64,000 bases of DNA from Actinobacteria bacterium OV320 (lineage in GTDB: Bacteria > Actinomycetota > Actinomycetes > Streptomycetales > Streptomycetaceae): the NCBI GenBank assembly GCA_001298545.1, contig LJCX01000032.1:186001-250000 (forward strand), given 5' to 3'. The position numbers and the translations under genes are program-made. The notes beneath the pieces are model-generated. The model was not told the origin of the DNA and ran no database searches. It was given only the letters and a program-made list of their open reading frames with translations. Positions 27,802 to 36,751 of the stretch are shown one piece after another. Position 1 is the stretch's first letter. Each line of letters begins with the position of its first letter.

Positions 27802-29223
27802 ATGGGGTTCCGTGAGTCGGGTTTCGCACTGGCCTCCCGGTACTCCGCGCCGATACTGGCCGGCCGATACCGTCTGGACGCGCTCATCGGTTCGGGTGGT
27901 GCCGCGGACGTCCATCGCGGTTTTGACCTGCGGCTGCGTCGGCCGGTGGCAGTCAAACTGTTCCGGCCGAACACCGGCTTCGACACCGAGGAAGCCTTTC
28001 TGAGCGAGGCCATGATCCTGGCCCGCCTGCAGCATCCCGGGCTGGTGACCGCCTACGACGCCGGACGACACGACGGTGACGCCTACCTGGTCATGCAACT
28101 GATCGAAGGACGCACCCTCAAGGCGCGCATCGCCGAGGGCCCCCTGTCTCCCGAAGCCACCGCCGCACTCGGTGCCGGCCTCGCCGACGCCCTGGCCCAC
28201 GCTCACGACGCGGGGATCGTCCACCGCGACGTCAAACCGTCCAACGTCATCCTCGACGCATTCGATCACCCCCACCTCACCGACTTCGGCATATCCCGGT
28301 TGCTCGATGCCACCACACGCACAGCCACCGCCACCGGCACCCTCATGGGCACGGCGGCCTATCTGTCGCCCGAACAGGTCCTGGGACAGCCCGTCGGACG
28401 GCCTGCCGACGTCTACGCCCTGGGCCTGGTGCTTCTCGAATGCCTCACCGGCAGGCTCGAGTACGACGGCGGCCCCTTGGAGGCCGCAATAGCGCGACTT
28501 CACCGCCGGCCCGGCCTCCCGGGCTTCCTCCCCGCGGAACTCGCCGCCCTGCTGAGGGACATGACCGCACTGGACGAGCAGGCACGCCCGACGGCACGCG
28601 ACTGCGTCCTGACACTGACTGCTCTGTCCGCCGACACGGGCCCCACGCCCCACCGGCCCGCAGCCCGTGCCACGGGCATCGCTGCAAGCCGGCGCCCCAC
28701 AGGTGACAGCACCAGCACCCACAGGACGCCGCTGCCCCTCCCGGAGCGGCCCGTTTCCGAAGCCGCTTCCACACCTGCTCGTCCCCGAAGCCGCGTTCTG
28801 ATGGCCGGGGCAACTGCCGCACTGGCCGCAGCCATGGCCGCCACCCTCGCGGTCGCTGACGGTCCCTCGCGCGCCGAGAACAAGTCTGCCCGCTCCGCCA
28901 CCGGTTCAGCCGTGACCTCGCCTTCCTCCGGCACTTCAGAAGACGGCAACGACACTCCCGCGCCACAGCCATCCAGCAGCCATACCGTCTCCGCCCCTGC
29001 ACAGAGCGTCAGCCCGGCACCGGGAAACCTGAGCGGGCGATCGGTCACCGACGGGGCGCCGACACCAGGCACCACCGCCCCTCGGCAGGACACGACCGAC
29101 GCCATGGCGCGCCCTGCGACGAAGACCACGAGCGAGCTGCCCGATCAAGGAAAGAAGAAGGCGTCCACAGGTCGAGGCGACGAACAGAGCGTGGGAAAAG
29201 CGACGAAAATCAAGAAGAAGTAG
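27802..29223 (+). CDS. Membrane-anchored Ser/Thr protein kinase (PknB-like)
   Basis: 473 residues from the ATG at 27802 (GGAGAGAG upstream). The kinase domain occupies about residues 20-275: GSGGAADVHRG (Gly loop), VAVKLF (catalytic Lys), IVHRDVKPSNVIL (catalytic loop), LTDFGISR (DFG), GTLMGTAAYLSPEQ (activation segment) and DVYALGLVLLECL. A Pro/Thr-rich linker precedes one hydrophobic span (about 330-350, VLMAGATAALAAAMAATLAV), and the remaining 120 residues form a low-complexity extracellular tail rich in Thr, Ser and Pro, ending in Lys-rich KIKKK. No PASTA repeats. It stands alone beside degenerate genes, so the partner is unknown. Confidence 0.92.
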   Translation: MGFRESGFALASRYSAPILAGRYRLDALIGSGGAADVHRGFDLRLRRPVAVKLFRPNTGFDTEEAFLSEAMILARLQHPGLVTAYDAGRHDGDAYLVMQLIEGRTLKARIAEGPLSPEATAALGAGLADALAHAHDAGIVHRDVKPSNVILDAFDHPHLTDFGISRLLDATTRTATATGTLMGTAAYLSPEQVLGQPVGRPADVYALGLVLLECLTGRLEYDGGPLEAAIARLHRRPGLPGFLPAELAALLRDMTALDEQARPTARDCVLTLTALSADTGPTPHRPAARATGIAASRRPTGDSTSTHRTPLPLPERPVSEAASTPARPRSRVLMAGATAALAAAMAATLAVADGPSRAENKSARSATGSAVTSPSSGTSEDGNDTPAPQPSSSHTVSAPAQSVSPAPGNLSGRSVTDGAPTPGTTAPRQDTTDAMARPATKTTSELPDQGKKKASTGRGDEQSVGKATKIKKK

Positions 29224-29289
29224 CTGCACCGACAGCAGGGCCGAGCTCTCAGCGTCCGAGGCGCACCGGCTGTTCGGACGGGACGCCCG

Positions 29290-29306
29290 CCCGCCCGCCG
29301 GGCGGG
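29290..29306. terminator. GC-rich hairpin after the kinase
   Basis: CCCGCCCG (29290-29297) and CGGGCGGG (29299-29306) are perfect complements with a minimal loop, 67 bases past the kinase stop and at the decayed end of the convergent permease remnant. A possible terminator. Confidence 0.35.
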
Positions 29307-29316
29307 TCAAGGTGGC

Positions 29317-29994
29317 GTGACATACGAGGCTGGCCTGTGGCGCCGTACCGCGACCCGCCACCGGGACGCGCCACCGGAGACCGCGGCGTCGATGTACGGG
29401 CGCGACCGCAGGGACATCACCTCGGCCCGCACGATCCGGGCCGTGGACAGCCAGTGGGTGAGTCCGACCGAGACAACCACTGGCCAGACTCCCGGCCGGA
29501 ACACGGCCACGATGAAGATGCCCATCAGCAGGTGGGGCACGGACGAGAGGGCGTCGACGACGCGCCTGAGGCCGCGGTCGACCCAGCCGCTCAGGGCCCC
29601 GGGCGGTGGCCCCGACGGTGGTACCGATCACCGTGGCGGTCAGAGCCGCCGCCACACCGACCAGCAGGGAGACCCGCAGCCCGTAGACACAGCGGATCAG
29701 CAGGTCGCGCCCGAGGTCGTCGGTGCCGAAGGGGTGGGACCAGCTCGGTGGTAGCAGCTTGGCGGCCAGGTCGACGGCCTGTCGGTCGAGCCGGACCAGC
29801 GGCGGTACGAGGAGCACGGCGAGGACAGTCAGGGCGACGAGCACGACGGACGTACGCACCCGCACCGTGCGCGTGGAACGGCGCCTCGTGCCGTACGACC
29901 GCCAGACGGCTTCGCCGGGAGCCGGAGAGCCGGACGTCCGCTGTTCGGGAGCCTTGGGTTCGGAAGCCGGTGAGCCCGGCGCGTCACATGTCAC
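29317..29994 (-). pseudogene. Peptide/nickel-type ABC permease (DppC-like), frameshifted
   Basis: From a GTG at 29994 the minus strand reads a Pro-rich cytoplasmic tail, a first membrane segment (TSVVLVALTVLAVLLVPPLV), then PFGTDDLGRDLLIRCVYGLRVSLLVG, the DppC signature. After IGTTVGATARG (about 29600) the frame is lost and protein-like text resumes in another frame: PHLLMGIFIVAVF and LSTARIVRAEVMSLRSRPYIDAA, the EAA-type loop. The C-terminal membrane segments are missing. Its start overlaps the stop of the DppB-like remnant, as in intact dpp operons. Confidence 0.7.
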
Positions 29995-30309
29995 TGAACC
30001 TCACCCTCGGGTCGAACAGGCCGTAGAGCAGGTCCGCGAGCAGATTGCCGACCAGCACGGCGGCGGTGGCCAGGGTCGTCAGGGCGGCGAGCAGCGGGAA
30101 GTCGACGGCGGTGGCCACCTCCACGGTCGCCGCCGCGATGCCCGGCCAGCTGAAGACGCTCTCCACCAGCAGCGCGCCGGTGATGAGTTCGGGGACGCGG
30201 GAACCGATCAGCGTGAGGACGGGAAGCATCCCGGAGCGCAGGGCGTGCCCGAGCAGGACGGTGCGTTCGCTCGATCCCCGCGCCCGGACGCCGCGGACCG
30301 GGTCCTCCG
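29984..30309 (-). pseudogene. DppB-like ABC permease, C-terminal fragment
   Basis: The minus frame reads RTVLLGHALRSGMLPVLTLIGSRVPE followed by LITGALLVESVFSWPGIA and ends ADLLYGLFDPRVRFSDM, the last third of a DppB permease with its EAA-like loop and final two membrane segments. The N-terminal two thirds are gone: the fragment joins directly to solute-binding-protein text at about 30310, so a deletion removed the intervening DNA. Confidence 0.7.
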
Positions 30310-30319
30310 CCAGCGCGTC

Positions 30320-31369
30320 GCCCCCGCCCCGCCAGACGCGCCATCGCTCCCCAGGGCGGCCTGTTTACTGCCAGTTGCGTCGTCAGCCCGTTCCAGCGGT
30401 CGTTGAGCACGTAGAGGTGGTCGATGTGGGTGAAGAAGGTGTAGCCGGGATCCTTCACGAGCTCGTGCTGGAGGGTGTCGTACGCCGTCTCACGTGTGGC
30501 CTCGACATGGCTGCGGCGGCCGGTGTCAAGGGCCTTGTCCACGGCCGCATTGTCGTAGCGGGCCATGTTGTTGAAGCCGTCGCCGGAGAGGGAGGAGTGC
30601 AGCAGGGGTACAGGCCGAAGTCGGGGTCGCCGGTGCTGCCGAAGCCCGCGAGCGTAGCGTCGTCCTTCATCCGCGGCTCGATCACCTCCCAGGTCGCGCT
30701 CTCGACCGTCACGGCGATGCCGGCCTCCTTGGCGTCGGAGGCGTAGGCGAGGGCGTGGTCCTGGCGGACCTTGTCGCCCGAGGGGTAGAGCAGCGTGAAC
30801 GCCGCCCGCTGACCGCCCTTGGCCGGATGCCGCCCTCACCGGCCCTCCAGCCGGCTGAGTCGAGGATCCGCTTGGCCTTCCCAGGTCCTGGTCGCGCTCG
30901 ATGCCCTTCACGAACCAGGGGTCGTCGACGGGCAGCGGGCCGTACGCGGGCCGTCCCGCGCCGTCGAGGACCTTGTCGACCATGGCCTCGCGGTCCACAG
31001 CCGCGTCGAGCGCCTGCCGTACCGCCCGGTCCCCGGTGGCCTTGTTCGCCTGAGGGAGGGTGACGGTCCGGAAGTCGTAGGACTTCGCGTCGTACGTTTT
31101 CAAGCCCACGTCGCCCTTGAACGTGGCGGCCAGGTTGGGCGGGAGGATCGCACCGTCCAGATCATCCGAGCGCAGCCGGGTGGCCCGTACGTTGTCGTCC
31201 CCGATGACCGCCATGGTGAACGTCCGGGTTCGCCTTGAACGTGAGCTTCTCGCCCTTGCTCCGGGAGGAGAGAACGTACGGGCCGGTGCCGACCGGCTTC
31301 GTGTTGAACGAGCCGGTGTTGGGGTCCTGATCGACGGCGACGTGCTCGGGGACGATGGGCAGCACAGCC
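30320..31369 (-). pseudogene. Family 5 extracellular solute-binding protein, broken
   Basis: Pieces in three minus frames follow one another: VLPIVPEHVAVDQDPNTGSF, GTGPYVLSSRSKGEKLTFKAN, AATFKGDVGLKTYDAKSYDF, RAVRQALDAAVDREAMVDKV, GPLPVDDPWFVKGIE, VTVESATWEVIEPRMKDDA, and LLHSSLSGDGFNNMARYDN. This is the C-terminal half of a DppA/OppA-type binding protein. At least three frameshifts interrupt it and the N-terminal half with its lipobox is absent, replaced by an alpha-galactosidase remnant. Confidence 0.75.
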
Positions 31370-32109
31370 GTGGAAGCGGGCGGACAGTCCGTCCAGGCTC
31401 GGCCCCGGCGAGGAGTACACCGGCCCGTGGCTCTACGGCTCCCACAGCGAGCAGGGCCCGGGCCCGGTGCGGGTGCCCGGGGCGGGCGCGCAGGTGGTCG
31501 GTCGGTGCGCCCGCTGCGGGTCTCGCGCAACCAGGTGCCGGCGTTGAACGGATGGCGCTGCGGGGCGCGTTCACGGCACCAGCGGCCGGTGAGGTCGAGC
31601 AGTTCGGTGGCTGCATCGGGGACCGGCAGCGCGAGCATCAACCCGTCGAGCGTGTACGGCCGCAACGTGTCGTCGTTGCGTACGGCGGCCCGCATCCGCA
31701 CCAGCCCGGAGGGGGTGAGCCCGGCTTCCAGGACCAGAGTGAGGTGGGCGGTGGTGTCGGTGGCGCGGATCCGTACCGAGGCTCTCTCGGCCTCCACCGA
31801 GTCGAGGGTGAACAAGGGCGACCAGTCGGCGCCTTGGCGGTGCCCGGTCAATCCCGGCTGCCCTGGCCATCCGGTGCCGTGCTCGGGCAGCAACGACGCC
31901 CGCGGCACGACGTCGTCGAACCCCGGCATGTTCGGCATGGTGACGGCTTCGGCCAGCTGCGACAGCTCATGCTGTGTGAGGTCGCCGAGATAGGCGCCCC
32001 AGTGGAGCACGGTGGGCAGGCGGCTGCCCCGCAGGTCGAGCACTAGGCTCACGCCGGCTGCCCGGAGATGGATGAGTCCTTCGGTTGCGGCACCGGTGGG
32101 GCTCTTCAT
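31370..32109 (-). pseudogene. Alpha-galactosidase (GH36) N-terminal remnant, rearranged
   Basis: From an ATG at 32109 the minus strand gives about 200 good residues of the GH36 N-terminal domain: LRAAGVSLVLDLRGSRLPTV, LHWGAYLGDL, MPGFDDVVPRASLLPEHG, LLDLTGRWCRERAPQRHPF. After RETRSGRTD (about 31505) order is lost. HLRARPGHPHRAR (31500-31462, minus) comes before LDGLSARFHG (31396-31370, minus), and between them LGPGEEYTGPWLYGSHSEQG is read on the plus strand (31398-31457). The catalytic domain is absent. Loss of the gene and its transporter suggests an abandoned galactoside-use locus. Confidence 0.65.
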
Positions 32110-32142
32110 AGCGCGGATCGTCCTTGCGTGTCAGGGGCGGGA

Positions 32143-32283
32143 TCAGGAAGTGGCGTACGGCAGTTCGCTGGTGCGCGGCCTGTTGTCCTGCTGGTCGGTC
32201 ACCGGCTCGGCCCAGGTGGTTCAGGTGCTGCCGTCGCCGCACTTGGTCTCCCACACGGCGAGGTGCTCCATGTGACCTGGTCG
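32143..32283 (-). pseudogene. Possible C-terminal scrap of an unknown gene
   Basis: Minus-strand text HMEHLAVWETKCGDGST ends at a TGA, and the next frame continues TWAEPVTDQQDNRPRTSELP to a stop at 32143. The composition looks protein-like across the frame change, but I cannot name a family. It fills the gap between the galactosidase remnant and the SDR gene. Confidence 0.2.
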
Positions 32284-32293
32284 TGGGCCGTCC

Positions 32294-33061
32294 CTATCGG
32301 GCGACGTAGCCGCCGTCGACGGGGAGGGCGACGCCGACGACGAAGCCGGCTCCGGGGCTGCACAGCCACAGGACGGCCTGGGCGATCTCTTCGGCGGTTC
32401 CAAGACGGTTGATGGGCTGGTTGGCCTCGGCCTCGGCGCGGTCGAGTTCTCCCTTGTGGATCATGTCGCTGACCATGGGGGTGTCGATGGTGCCGGGACA
32501 GACGGCGTTGATGCGGATGCCGCGCGGGGCGTATTCGAGGGCGGCGCTGCTCGTCAGGCCGACGACGCCGTGTTTGGAGGCGTGGTAGGAGGCGCGGCCG
32601 GGGAGGCCGACCAGGCCGCCCAGGGAAGAGCAGTTGACGATGGCGCCGCTGCCCTGGGCGCGCATGTGCCGGAGTTCGTGCTTCATGCAGGCCCAGACAC
32701 CGCGGAGGTTGATGGCGTTGACACGGTCGAAGTGTTCGGCGGGTTCCTCGGCGGCGTCGCTGGGCGGGATCTGGGTGCCGGCGTTGTTGTAGGCCATGTC
32801 CAAGCGGCCGAAGGTCTCCACCGTGCGGTCGACACTGGCGGCAACCTGGTCCTCGTCACTGACGTCACAGGTGAGGGCGAGCACCCGGTGACCGGCGCCG
32901 GTGAATTCCTTCGCGGCGGCGTCGAGGGCTGCTTCGTCGATGTCGGTGAGGGCGACGGCGGCCCCGGAGGCGGCGAAGGCACGGGCGGTCGCCAGACCCA
33001 TGCCGGCACCGGCCCCGGTGACGAGGGCGACCTGGCCGGTGAAGTCGTAGGTGGGGTTCAT
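32294..33061 (-). CDS. Short-chain dehydrogenase/reductase
   Basis: 255 residues from the ATG at 33061, chosen for the GAGAGGA site 6 bases before it. Cofactor motif TGAGAGMGLATARAF, then LTDIDEAAL (acidic residue suggesting NAD preference), DVSDEDQV, YNNAGTQ (NAG), the catalytic Ser region IVNCSSLGGLVG, and YHASKHG (Tyr-x-x-x-Lys). The C-terminus GLTSSAALEYAPRGIRINAVCPGTIDTPM is classical. It opens the redox block and runs in the same direction as the frameshifted MFS gene upstream, with 64 bases between them. Confidence 0.92.
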   Translation of the reverse strand: MNPTYDFTGQVALVTGAGAGMGLATARAFAASGAAVALTDIDEAALDAAAKEFTGAGHRVLALTCDVSDEDQVAASVDRTVETFGRLDMAYNNAGTQIPPSDAAEEPAEHFDRVNAINLRGVWACMKHELRHMRAQGSGAIVNCSSLGGLVGLPGRASYHASKHGVVGLTSSAALEYAPRGIRINAVCPGTIDTPMVSDMIHKGELDRAEAEANQPINRLGTAEEIAQAVLWLCSPGAGFVVGVALPVDGGYVAR

Positions 33062-33125
33062 GGTGGATCCTCTCGTTCGGTGCGGCGGGGACACGGCGTC
33101 GGCTCGTGGCGGATGCCGGCCAGAC

Positions 33126-34384
33126 TCAGTGATGCGACGGCGTCCGTGCAGGTCGGTCATTCGGCGCGTGGGCCGGAGCGGCGGTGCGGTGAGCCACGAT
33201 GCGGCTCTTGCCGGAGGTGCTGCGGACGGCGAGGGCGATGAGTGGGAGCAGGGTGAGGGCGGCGATGACGGTGCCGACCAGGGGCGGGCCGGTCACGCCG
33301 AGGGAGGAGTCCAGAGCCGCACCCGCGATGAAGGAGCCGCCGGCCACGCCGACGTTGAAGGCGGAGGTGGTCAGCGCGGACGTGAGAGTGGGGGCGTCGC
33401 CGGCGAAGCGCATGGCGAGCGCCGTGACGACGGGGTTCACCGCGAAACCGGTCAGGCCCATGAGGAAGACCAGGACGGTGACCGTGACCGCGTTGGTGGA
33501 CAGCGGGATCATCAGGAGCAGGACCAGGGCGGTGGCCGCGGCGGCGGTGATGGTGGTCACCATCGGACGGCGCTCACCCAGACGGCCACCGGTGGTGGTG
33601 CCGCCCAGGGCGCCGGCGCCGAAGGCGATCAGGACGAACGGCACGGCGCCCGCCGGGATGCCGGCGCGGTCGGTCAGCAGCGGGGTGACGTAGCTGTAGG
33701 TCGCCAGCACCCCGCCCATGATGAACACGGCTGCGCTCAGCGCCAGCCACAGCCGGCCCTGACGCAGGGCGCCGAACTCGGCGCGCAGCGATACGGTCGC
33801 GCGCTGTTCGTGGGTGGGGATGAAGCGGCCGATGAAGACGGCGGCGAGCGCGGAGAGGGCGGCCAGGGCCCAGAACGGGCCGCGCCAGCCGACGAACTGA
33901 CCGGCGAAGGAGCCGATGGGCACGCCGATGACGTTGGCCAGAGTCAGCCCGCCGATCATGACGCCGGTCGCGCGGGTGGCCTGCTGCGGGCCCGCGGCGG
34001 CGGTGGCGACGACGAAACCGACGGACCAGAACGCCCCGGTGGCCAGGGCGGTGACGACGCGGGCAGCGAGGACGACGGTGAAGGAGGTGCTGAGGGCCGC
34101 CACCATGTGACCGAGGTGAAGACGGCCAGGGCCAGGATGAGCGTCTGACGCTGAGGCAGACGCAGGGTGGCCAGAGCCATGGTCGGCGCGCCGATGATCA
34201 TGCCGACGGCGAAGACGGTGATCAGCAGCCCGGCCCGGGAGGTGCTCACACCGAGGCCGGTGGACAGTTCGGGCAGCAGGCCGGCGATGACGAACTCAGT
34301 GGTGCCCATCAGGAACGTACCGGCGGCGAGCACCCAGACGACGAAGGGGAGCTTGCCGCGGGTGGTCCCGGATGTGGAAGGCAT
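33126..34384 (-). pseudogene. MFS exporter (DHA1, AraJ/CmlR-like), single frameshift
   Basis: From the ATG at 34384, MPSTSGTTRGKLPFVVWVLAAGTFLMGTTEFVIAG begins a normal 12-helix drug-efflux type protein. At 34112-34116 the frame shifts: VFTSVTW should read VFTLGHMVAALS, so one base is missing; the rest continues perfectly in the other frame to 33126 with GALGGTTTGGRLGERRP and a complete C-terminal half. Its paralogue at 38867 is intact and shares the start (MPST...LPF, AGTFLMGTTEFVIAG). Either a very recent inactivation or an assembly indel. Confidence 0.85.
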
Positions 34385-34465
34385 GCGGGAGGTCTCTCCT
34401 TGAGCGGACGGGGACTGCGGGGAGGCCGTCGGAACGGACGGGGCCGGCCACCTGGCTGCCAAAAG

Positions 34466-35005
34466 TCAGGAGGCGGCTTCGATGGTGATGCGGTCGGCCG
34501 TGCCGAGCCGGTCGGCGTCGGCGTCGATGTGGCCGAGGACGAGCAGGTCGGCGTTGGCGGAGTCGCCGTCGCGGTAGAAGAGAGCCAGGTTGCCCCAGGG
34601 CGCGTAGTAGGCCAGGTCACCGACCCGGGGCACAGCGGGATCCGGAGCGCCCGAGGTGGTCAGCTTGCGCGGCAGGTCGGCGATCCGCTCTGTCTGGTGG
34701 AAGTCCTCCAGATCCAGGGTCAGCGGAAGCAGATCGGCGAAGTCGCGGGCGGCAGGACTGTCGTTCAGAGTGGCGTCGACGGGCCGGCCGTCGATGGTGA
34801 CCCGGATGGCCATGGCATTGTTCCTGTCGGCTGATGCACTGGGTGCGGCAGATGAAGCTGCCTCCTGCCGCCCCGAGGACGCCGGGGAGGAGGACGCAGA
34901 GGGCGGCGTGGCTCCGGATGAGTCGCTGGTGCAGGCGTTCACGGCCAGCAGGAGAGCGGCTGCCGGGACGGCGCGGACCAGGGCGCGGCGGGCGGCAAAA
35001 TTCAT
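34466..35005 (-). CDS. Lipoprotein with cyclophilin-like fold
   Basis: 179 residues. The signal peptide ends with lipobox LAVNAC near residue 25, followed by a Ser/Pro/Ala linker of about 40 residues. The domain MAIRVTIDGRPVDATLNDSP to the C-terminus, with LPLTLDLEDFHQTERIADLPRKL, VGDLAYYAPWGNLALFYRD and LLVLGHIDAD, is the cyclophilin-like (DUF4440-unrelated, TM1367-type) family that often sits beside SDR, MFS and alcohol-dehydrogenase genes under XRE or LysR control. Enzymatic activity is not established. An internal ATG at 34812 matches the cytoplasmic forms of the family, which lack the leader. Confidence 0.82.
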   Translation of the reverse strand: MNFAARRALVRAVPAAALLLAVNACTSDSSGATPPSASSSPASSGRQEAASSAAPSASADRNNAMAIRVTIDGRPVDATLNDSPAARDFADLLPLTLDLEDFHQTERIADLPRKLTTSGAPDPAVPRVGDLAYYAPWGNLALFYRDGDSANADLLVLGHIDADADRLGTADRITIEAAS

Positions 35006-35021
35006 GGCAGTGCTCCGGGTC

Positions 35022-35687
35022 TCAGTCGGGAAGCGGCTCGGAGTAGTGGCGGAAGCCGTCCCGCTTGGCGTGGATGTCGTACAGGCGCCCGGCCAGCACG
35101 TCGGGGCTGCTGTGCTCGGCGTCGGGCCGGATCGCTCCAGGGACGATCAGCTGCGCGGCGTGGATGTTCTCCGGAGCGAGCGAGTCGTGCAGCATGCGGG
35201 CGTAGGCGCTCTCGGCGGCGAAGGCAACCGAGGTGCCGGCGACCTTCGGATTGGGGCGTACGGCGCTGGAGCCGTTGACGAACAGCAGCGTGCCGCGGCC
35301 GAGTTCGCGCATGCCGGGCAGGACGGCGTTCACCGCGGTGACGGGGCCCTTGACGGAGAAGGCGAGCGGGGCGTCCAGGTCGTCGGCGCTCGTGTCGAGG
35401 ACGGGCTTCATGAAGTCGGCGCGGGGCACGGGGCTGTACTGGAGGATCTCGACGGTGCCCAGGTCGGCCGCGGCTGCGTACAGGGCCGCGGTCAGGGACT
35501 CGATGTCGAGGACATCGGCCGGGTAACCGCGCGCCTGGATGCCGTCGTGGGCGAGTTCGGTGGTCAGTCCGTCCAGCTTCTCGACGTTGCGGGAGATCAG
35601 AGCGACGGTGTGTCCGGCGGAGCCGAAGCGGCGGGCGGTGGCGAGCCCGAGGCCCGGGCCGGCACCGATGAGAGCGAACGTCGTCAT
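35022..35687 (-). CDS. SDR-fold protein lacking the usual catalytic tyrosine motif
   Basis: 221 residues from the ATG at 35687. The cofactor motif GAGPGLGLATARRFG and VALISRNVEKL are typical, as is VEILQYSPVPR, but the expected Tyr-x-x-x-Lys is not seen: the corresponding helix reads AFAAESAYARML. The active-site Ser may be in FVNGSSAVRP. Proteins of this kind occur in Streptomyces beside cyclophilin-like and hydrolase genes and may bind NADP without classical reduction. It is 16 bases upstream of the lipoprotein gene, probably in one transcript. Confidence 0.82.
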   Translation of the reverse strand: MTTFALIGAGPGLGLATARRFGSAGHTVALISRNVEKLDGLTTELAHDGIQARGYPADVLDIESLTAALYAAAADLGTVEILQYSPVPRADFMKPVLDTSADDLDAPLAFSVKGPVTAVNAVLPGMRELGRGTLLFVNGSSAVRPNPKVAGTSVAFAAESAYARMLHDSLAPENIHAAQLIVPGAIRPDAEHSSPDVLAGRLYDIHAKRDGFRHYSEPLPD

Positions 35688-35707
35688 GGGGATTTGTCGT
35701 TCCTTCG

Positions 35708-35731
35708 GTGAGTGAGTGAGTGAGTGAGTGG
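35708..35731. repeat. Tetranucleotide repeat (GTGA)n
   Basis: About six tandem GTGA units lie 21 bases before the SDR-fold gene start at 35687. Length variation could move the leader, but no phase effect on a coding frame is evident. Confidence 0.7.
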
Positions 35732-35746
35732 GGTGGGCTGGTGCGA

Positions 35747-36697
35747 TCAGGCCAGGTTCTTGGTGAAGAACTCGTCCAGTTTGCCGAACGGGATCAGGTC
35801 CGTCCTGTCGTAAAGGTCGACGTGGCCGGCGTTCGGGACGATGTGGAACTCCTTGGGCTTTGTCGCGAGTTCGTAGGCGTCTTCGCTGAAGTACCGGGAG
35901 TGGGCGTTCTCGCCGACGACGAACAGAATGGGCCGCGGCGAGATCCACTCGATCTTCGAGAGCAGCGGGAAGTTCATCAGCGACATGCCGCTGGTCATCG
36001 TGAACTGGGTGATGGAGTTGGGGTGGTAGCCGCGAGGTGTGGAGTAGAACTCGCCGAACTCACGGCCGACGGGGTTGGTGTTCTCGTCGAATCCGATGGG
36101 GGCGCCGCGCGGGGTCAAGGCGGGGGCGTGAGCTTCGAAGTCCGCGTACCGCTGCTCGGCGATCGCGTCGAGCATGGCGCCTCGCTCCTCGGCGGTGAGG
36201 GAGCCCTGCCAGCCTTCCGAGGCGATGCGGGCGATGTCGTACATGACGACCGTGGCCACCGCCTTGATACGCCGGTCGACCTGCGCCGCGCTGAGGGCGA
36301 AGCCGCCGCTGCCGCAGATGCCGACGACGCCGATGCGGTCCCGGTTCACGAAGTCACGCGTACCCAGGTAGTCGACGGCCGCGCTGAAGTCCTCGGTGAA
36401 GATGTCGGCAGAGGAGACGTGGCGCGGTTCGCCGCCGCTGTATCCGTTGTACGACGGGTCGAAGGCGAGGGCGACAAAGCCCCGCTTGGCCAGGTTCTGG
36501 GCGTAGATGCCCGGGCCCTGCTCCTTCACACCGCCGTAGGGGGAGCCGACGATGATCGCGGGATGCTGCTGGGAGGCGTCGAAGTCCTTCGCCTGGTAGA
36601 GGTCCGCGGAGAGGGTGATGCCGTACCGGTTCGTGTAGGACACCGGTGTGCGGGTGACGTTCTCGTCCAGGTCGAAGATGTAGTTGTGCGCAGGCAT
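35747..36697 (-). CDS. Alpha/beta hydrolase (YcjY/dienelactone-hydrolase-like)
   Basis: 316 residues from the ATG at 36697. It opens with a beta-rich segment RTPVSYTNRYGITLSADLY, then HPAIIVGSPYGGVKEQ, GFVALAFDPSYNGYSGGEPR and the nucleophile elbow in VGICGSGGFALSAA, where Cys/Ser placement (G-I-C-G-S-G-G) is unusual and the Ser after Gly is the probable nucleophile. RPILFVVGENAHSRYFSEDA supplies the acid and NAGHVDLYD the catalytic His. The substrate is unknown. Same direction as the flanking dehydrogenases; likely one stress-related cluster. Confidence 0.82.
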   Translation of the reverse strand: MPAHNYIFDLDENVTRTPVSYTNRYGITLSADLYQAKDFDASQQHPAIIVGSPYGGVKEQGPGIYAQNLAKRGFVALAFDPSYNGYSGGEPRHVSSADIFTEDFSAAVDYLGTRDFVNRDRIGVVGICGSGGFALSAAQVDRRIKAVATVVMYDIARIASEGWQGSLTAEERGAMLDAIAEQRYADFEAHAPALTPRGAPIGFDENTNPVGREFGEFYSTPRGYHPNSITQFTMTSGMSLMNFPLLSKIEWISPRPILFVVGENAHSRYFSEDAYELATKPKEFHIVPNAGHVDLYDRTDLIPFGKLDEFFTKNLA

Positions 36698-36751
36698 TTC
36701 TTGGCCTCGTCTCTGTGGTGCTTGCCCAGGGCGTTCGGTCACCGGGCAGGG

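Noticed and set aside
34387..34402. GGGAGGTCTCTCC resembling the regional palindrome before the frameshifted MFS gene
   Set aside because: It lacks three central bases of the motif and coincides with the ribosome-binding site (AAGGAGAGA) of that gene.
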